From: Neospora caninum Liverpool
Lineage: Eukaryota; Apicomplexa; Conoidasida; Eucoccidiorida; Sarcocystidae
Assembly: GCF_000208865.1 (NCBI RefSeq)
Contig: NC_018398.1
Span: 2,914,001 to 2,978,000, forward strand
DNA: 64,000 bases
Direction: 5' to 3'
Notes under the pieces: model-generated
Seen by the model: the letters and a program-made list of their open reading frames with translations, nothing else
What the model was told of the DNA's origin: nothing
The model's database searches: none
Shown here: positions 60,101 through 64,000 of the stretch, one piece after another
Layout of the letters: each line of letters opens with the position of its first letter
Position numbering within the stretch: the first letter of the stretch is position 1
Position numbers and translations under genes: made by a program

Positions 60101-63100
60101 AACGCAGCAGCCCGGAAGGAAGAGAGAAGCGAAGCCGGAGAAGTCGGCGAAGCCGCCGAGTTCGGCGACCCTCTCGACCCGAGAGCGGGGCAAAACCCTT
60201 GCTGGTTTGGAAGCTCCGGGATATGCGCGACGAGGCCAAATTCCGATCCGGCGTCCGCGAAGAACGCGGTCTGTGGATGTGCATGGATGGCCAACGACGC
60301 GAGCGCACGCGCGCGGTGCAAGCGACTTTTTGTGTGCTTCTTCCGACTGCGCCTGCGATCCTTCCACCCTTTCTTCGGGCTCACTTGGACGGCGCCGCCC
60401 ACTCGCGGAGCCTCACGACCCTGTGCAGAGCACGGCGAACCTAAGAAACTGCCGGAGTCGCCAGTCGCCCCCGGCGGGAGACCTGTCAGCTCGGCTGCGC
60501 GCGGCGCGTGCCAGCTAGCTGAAGACGCCGCGAGTGCAGACGCGCCACCAGGCGACCCTGCGAGCGCAGAACAGAGGCCGTTGCTTGGGCCTTCGGCGAG
60601 TTTCAGGCGAAGTGAAGAGACTGCGTGTGTCTTGCGGCCTTCCGGGTGAGGCCCAGACACGGGCGACGGCGACAGATTCGCAGAGACCCCGGAAGGGGAC
60701 ACCATCTTGGTGGGGTCGGATGCAGCTCTTGCGCCGTCGGCATGGCCTGCGTCCGTCCCGTGTTTCTCTTCTTTCATTTGCGTCCTGTCTTGGGGCACGT
60801 GCGTCTCGTCCCTGTGCCCCACCGCATTCCACGACGCCGGCTCGTCGGCCTCGCGGCCTTTCCCTTCTCGCTTCCCCTCCTCGCCTTTTACATCCTCCCT
60901 CTTTCGACACGGGCGCCCGCTCTCGGACTCTCTCGGATTCGGCAGCCGCCCGCGCTTGTCCTCTCGCACGTCGCCGGCGGTTTGTCTCCGCCCCGTATGC
61001 CGGCCTCTGCCCGCCTGCTCAGACAGGGAGACGTCGCAGCTCTCGCCCTCCACCGCGATCGCGTCAACCTCCTTTTCACCCGGCGCGTGTCCACCGGCGG
61101 GCCCCGAAGGCAGAGAGGCGCCTGCCTCACCGTCCTTCGCAGGCGAGGCGCCGGGAATCAGCGAGCGAGACGTCGAACGCCTCGTGCGAGACGAGGCGAG
61201 GGTTGGCAAAATCGGAGGTCGAGCAGGACGCGCGACCCGAACTCGAACCGGCGGAGTAGCCGTAGCTTGAAGTCGAGACGAGTCTGTCACCCACTGGCGA
61301 GCCTTCGCCGCTTGCAGGAGACCCAGGAAACTCGCGGAACTCGAAGGTGAAGACGCAGAAGCCGCGGCAGCGCCTTCAGTTCCTCTCCGATCAACGCCGT
61401 TCTCACGCGCAACGCCAGCCTGAACCCCGGCAACGCTCAGGGGCGGCTCTGCCCCAGCTGAGGGCCCCGCGTCGAGCTCCGCTCGAGACACCACGGCGTC
61501 CCTAGGCCTCGTCGCCGGCGCACTGCCTGCTCCTGCGCTGTCTTCCGGATGGGTCGCGCATGGGCCGTCCGCAACGCGCTTGGAGCTCACGTCGCTCATA
61601 TCGCCTCCCTCCTCGTCGTGTTTACATGAGTCGGTGCGAGCGGCGGGGCCTTCCGAGGCGCTTCGTCCCGCCCGAGCCTCCGTTTCCTCTGGGTCGGCTG
61701 ACTCCGCCGCGTCTCCGGCGCGTCGCTCTGCTTTCTGCTCCACGGGTCCTGGGTCTGAGCCGCACAGGGCGGTATTGCCCGCATGCGCCAGCGCCTCCGC
61801 CCACTGCGCGATCACCTCACCTCTCGGAAGGCTGTCGTTGTCCGCCAAGTAAGTCAAGAAGAGTTCGGCGAGCGCGACAGCCACCTCCGGCGCATAGTGC
61901 GCCAAGGAGAACACGGTCATCTTCTTCTGACCCCGGAACAGATACCGCGCTCGCCACTCCCGCTTCTCAGCGTTGAACTGACACTGGTACGGCACACACA
62001 GTCGCCGCGGGGACGCCGAGGACGGACGGCCGACAGCTCGAACGGACCGCGCCGGAACGCGACCCGTCCCTACGCCAGCGGACACAGCAGACGAAGAAAC
62101 GGACAAAGCGGAAGAAGACGAAGAGGAAGAAGACGGAGAAGAAGAAGACGGAGAGGAAGAAGACGAAGAGGAGGAAGAAGAAGACGAAGAAGACGCAGAG
62201 GAAGAAGACGAAGAAGAAGACGAAGAAGAAGACGAAGAAGAAGACGAAGAGGAAGAATACGAAGAGGAAGAGTACGAAGAGGAAGAAGACGCAGAGAAAG
62301 AAGACGCAGAGGAAGAAGACGCAGAGGGAGAAGACGCAGAGGAAGACGCCGAAGACGAGGAACAGTGGAGAGTGTCAGTGGACAGAGTCGACGCATCCCT
62401 ATTCGGGACTGTCCCGAATTGGGCCGAAAGGAAACATTCAGGCAGTGAACCGGACGGAGCGGCCGACGACAAGAAAGGTGAGGCCAACGTTGTGGGTTGA
62501 GAGCGCGCCTCTCCAGTGGCGGGTGCAGAAGCGTTCCCTGAATTCCGTGGCTGGGCTGCATTTGACGAAAAGACACCTGAGCAAAAGCTCTCGCTCTTTG
62601 CATCCACGTCGCTCTCCCCCTGAGGACCGGCCGCACTCAACGTTCGGCCTCTCTCCTCCTCCGGGGTACGCCGCGCTGCCGCCTTCGCTCCTGCTGCATC
62701 TGCTGACGTCTGCGGCGGGTTCGAACCTTTGTCCTGGTTTCCCAGCCCTCCCAGCAGCGACGCCTTGGGCGACGCTTCCGTCCCCTGCTGAGGCGCCAGA
62801 GAGACAGCCGACGCAGACCGTGGTGCTCCAGAAGGGAGCGACGCCACAGAGGCCGACAAGGAAGAGGCCGGCGAGGCGCCTGGAGCCAGCCGAGGCGACG
62901 AGTGCTGAGAGTCGGCGGGGAGTGGCGCAGCGACTCCCGCGCCGGCTCGGGTGCGAGGGAGAGAGACATTTTGGTTGGAAAACGAAAAATTACGGCACCC
63001 CGCAGGCGGCCCGGGAGCGGCAGACTCCCCATGGTCCCCAAGGTCGGGGGCGCTTTCAGGTTTTACAGAAGTGCTTGCGAGTTTGGAAGCAGAAACTGGA

Positions 63101-63435
63101 GGCCGCGTTCGCAAGCTGCGCCGAACGCCGAGGGTCGCGCCTGCATCCGAGGCAGAAGCGGCTGACAGACGCAGCGGCGACGTAGAGCGGGAGACATCCG
63201 GAGACGAGGCGAGCGAGCCTGTGCGCCGAGCCGTCCGGCGAACGCCGAGGACGGACTTGTTCGAAAGAGGGAACAAACCAGGTTCTCGCCCAGAAGGCGC
63301 CTGTTCTGGACTGAGAGGGGCGTTCGGGGGTGCGGCGACACCGCTTGAACCTGCCCTCGAAGTCTCCGGCGAGGGCGGCGGCGGGCCGTTGGCGGCAGCC
63401 GACAGCCGCGGTGAGGTTCGCGGAACAAAGGCCAT
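51177..63435 (-). CDS. Very large AP2-domain (ApiAP2-type) DNA-binding regulator
   Basis: Two exons: 63435-54907 (2843 codons) and 54623-51177, joined in phase by ACG|GTGAGA and CCCTTGCAG|ATT, giving 3991 residues. ApiAP2 proteins are the main sequence-specific transcription factors of apicomplexans. The clearest domain is at about 3449-3501 (GLGIHYDKTKHRWKATW, then FSVKVLGMERARELALEAR). Two divergent AP2-like segments are at about 478-540 (VPYQCQFNAEKREWRARY, then FSLAHYAPEVAVALAE) and about 3017-3109 (AYDTERGERVRK, then RCFSIEKVGSLKALVSAVRF). Two helix-rich conserved-looking patches, about 2123-2182 and 2622-2708, could be partner-binding or ACDC-like domains; this is unproven. The rest is Ser/Ala/Pro/Gly/Glu-rich and disordered, with a polyserine block. 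An AP2 gene and a P4-ATPase gene are neighbours on a Toxoplasma chromosome as I recall (AP2XII-4 region), but I could not check this, so no symbol is given. Confidence 0.88.
62097..62360 (-). repeat. Polyserine-coding triplet repeat
   Basis: About 260 bp of imperfect GAA/GAC/GAG-type triplets on the plus strand encode a long Ser tract with scattered Ala, Tyr and Pro in the AP2 protein, just N-terminal to its first AP2-like segment. Codons are mixed (TCT, TCC, TCG), not a pure triplet expansion. Confidence 0.9.
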
Positions 63436-64000
63436 TGTGACAAAGGAAAAGACAGAGAAGAGGGCAAAGAGCCAGAGCGAGGCTGCTCACCCGAAGGCGG
63501 AAGCGCGTGGGAGAAGCGGAGAACGCCCTGGCTTCTCGAGAGCGAACACAGAAACAAAGAGAAGACAGAGGACGGGCATGACCGCCTACATGAGCGTGGC
63601 GCCGCGGGGTTAACGACGTGGCAACACGTGAGTCATTTGAAAGCTGATGCGGCGTCTAGGAAACAAACCGCCGACACACGAGCGAGACACTCCAAGTCGG
63701 CTAGACGCAGTGCACATACACCACAGCGCCAAAGGAAGGCCATTCGCGCGCGGACTACAAAGACAAACAAGCGCGTGCTGGAAACATCCCTAACACGGGA
63801 AAAGACGGAGTCCGTCCCCTTCCCTCAGTGCTGCGCGTTCATATGAATGGATGCATGCACGTATACCTGTAAGTTGTTCTACCAAGTCACATGGCGTCTT
63901 TTTGCCCCGCGCCTTATATATATCCGCAGATGTCCATCTCGATGCACCCGAATCCACGTCGAAATACACATCTACACGCGGAGGCACAGCCGCCGAAAGG
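63436..64000 (-). promoter_or_regulatory. Upstream region of the AP2 gene
   Basis: This holds the 5' UTR and proximal promoter of the AP2 gene, cut by the window end. A TGCATGC word lies at 63852-63858, about 420 bp before the start codon; such words are frequent upstream of coccidian genes. No other gene is seen here. Confidence 0.45.

Noticed and set aside
61783..62448. Arg-rich plus-strand frame opposite the polyserine block
   Set aside because: It is a shadow of the polyserine triplets on the minus strand.

Overview
The window looks like nuclear DNA of a tissue-cyst coccidian in the Toxoplasma/Hammondia/Neospora group (inferred, no database search). The signs are GC-rich exons cut by many GT-AG introns of a few hundred bases, TA microsatellites in introns and spacers, repeated TGCATGC words, very long low-complexity insertions inside conserved proteins, and an apicomplexan AP2 regulator. 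I rebuilt the exons by hand from splice sites and reading phase; every junction of the five large genes is phase-consistent.

Layout: (1) 1-9782, plus strand, 5'-partial polycystin/TRP-like channel, 10 exons, with two complete six-helix modules in one chain. (2) 12025-18415, minus strand, a CDC50/LEM3 flippase beta subunit, 6 exons, 1124 residues, with very long tails. (3) 18416-22668, spacer with a perfect 19-bp hairpin and a cluster of very short candidate introns near 21.3-21.7 kb, ending at a 100-N gap. (4) 22849-30583, minus strand, unrecognised 1687-residue protein with a hydrophobic leader and a YCII-like segment, 6 exons. (5) 30584-35118, divergent promoter region without a convincing gene. 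(6) 35119-49046, plus strand, a complete P4-ATPase lipid flippase, 19 exons, 2045 residues, with a probable myristoylated N-terminus and an insertion of about 540 residues just before the phosphorylation motif. (7) 51177-63435, minus strand, a 3991-residue AP2-type regulator in 2 exons; its upstream region reaches the window end.

Three genes concern membranes: an ion channel, a flippase catalytic subunit, and a protein of the family that forms its obligate partner. The last two are only about 17 kb apart, so they may form one complex, but pairing cannot be shown from sequence. The AP2 gene is probably an unrelated neighbour. No tRNA, rRNA, CRISPR array or transposon was recognised.
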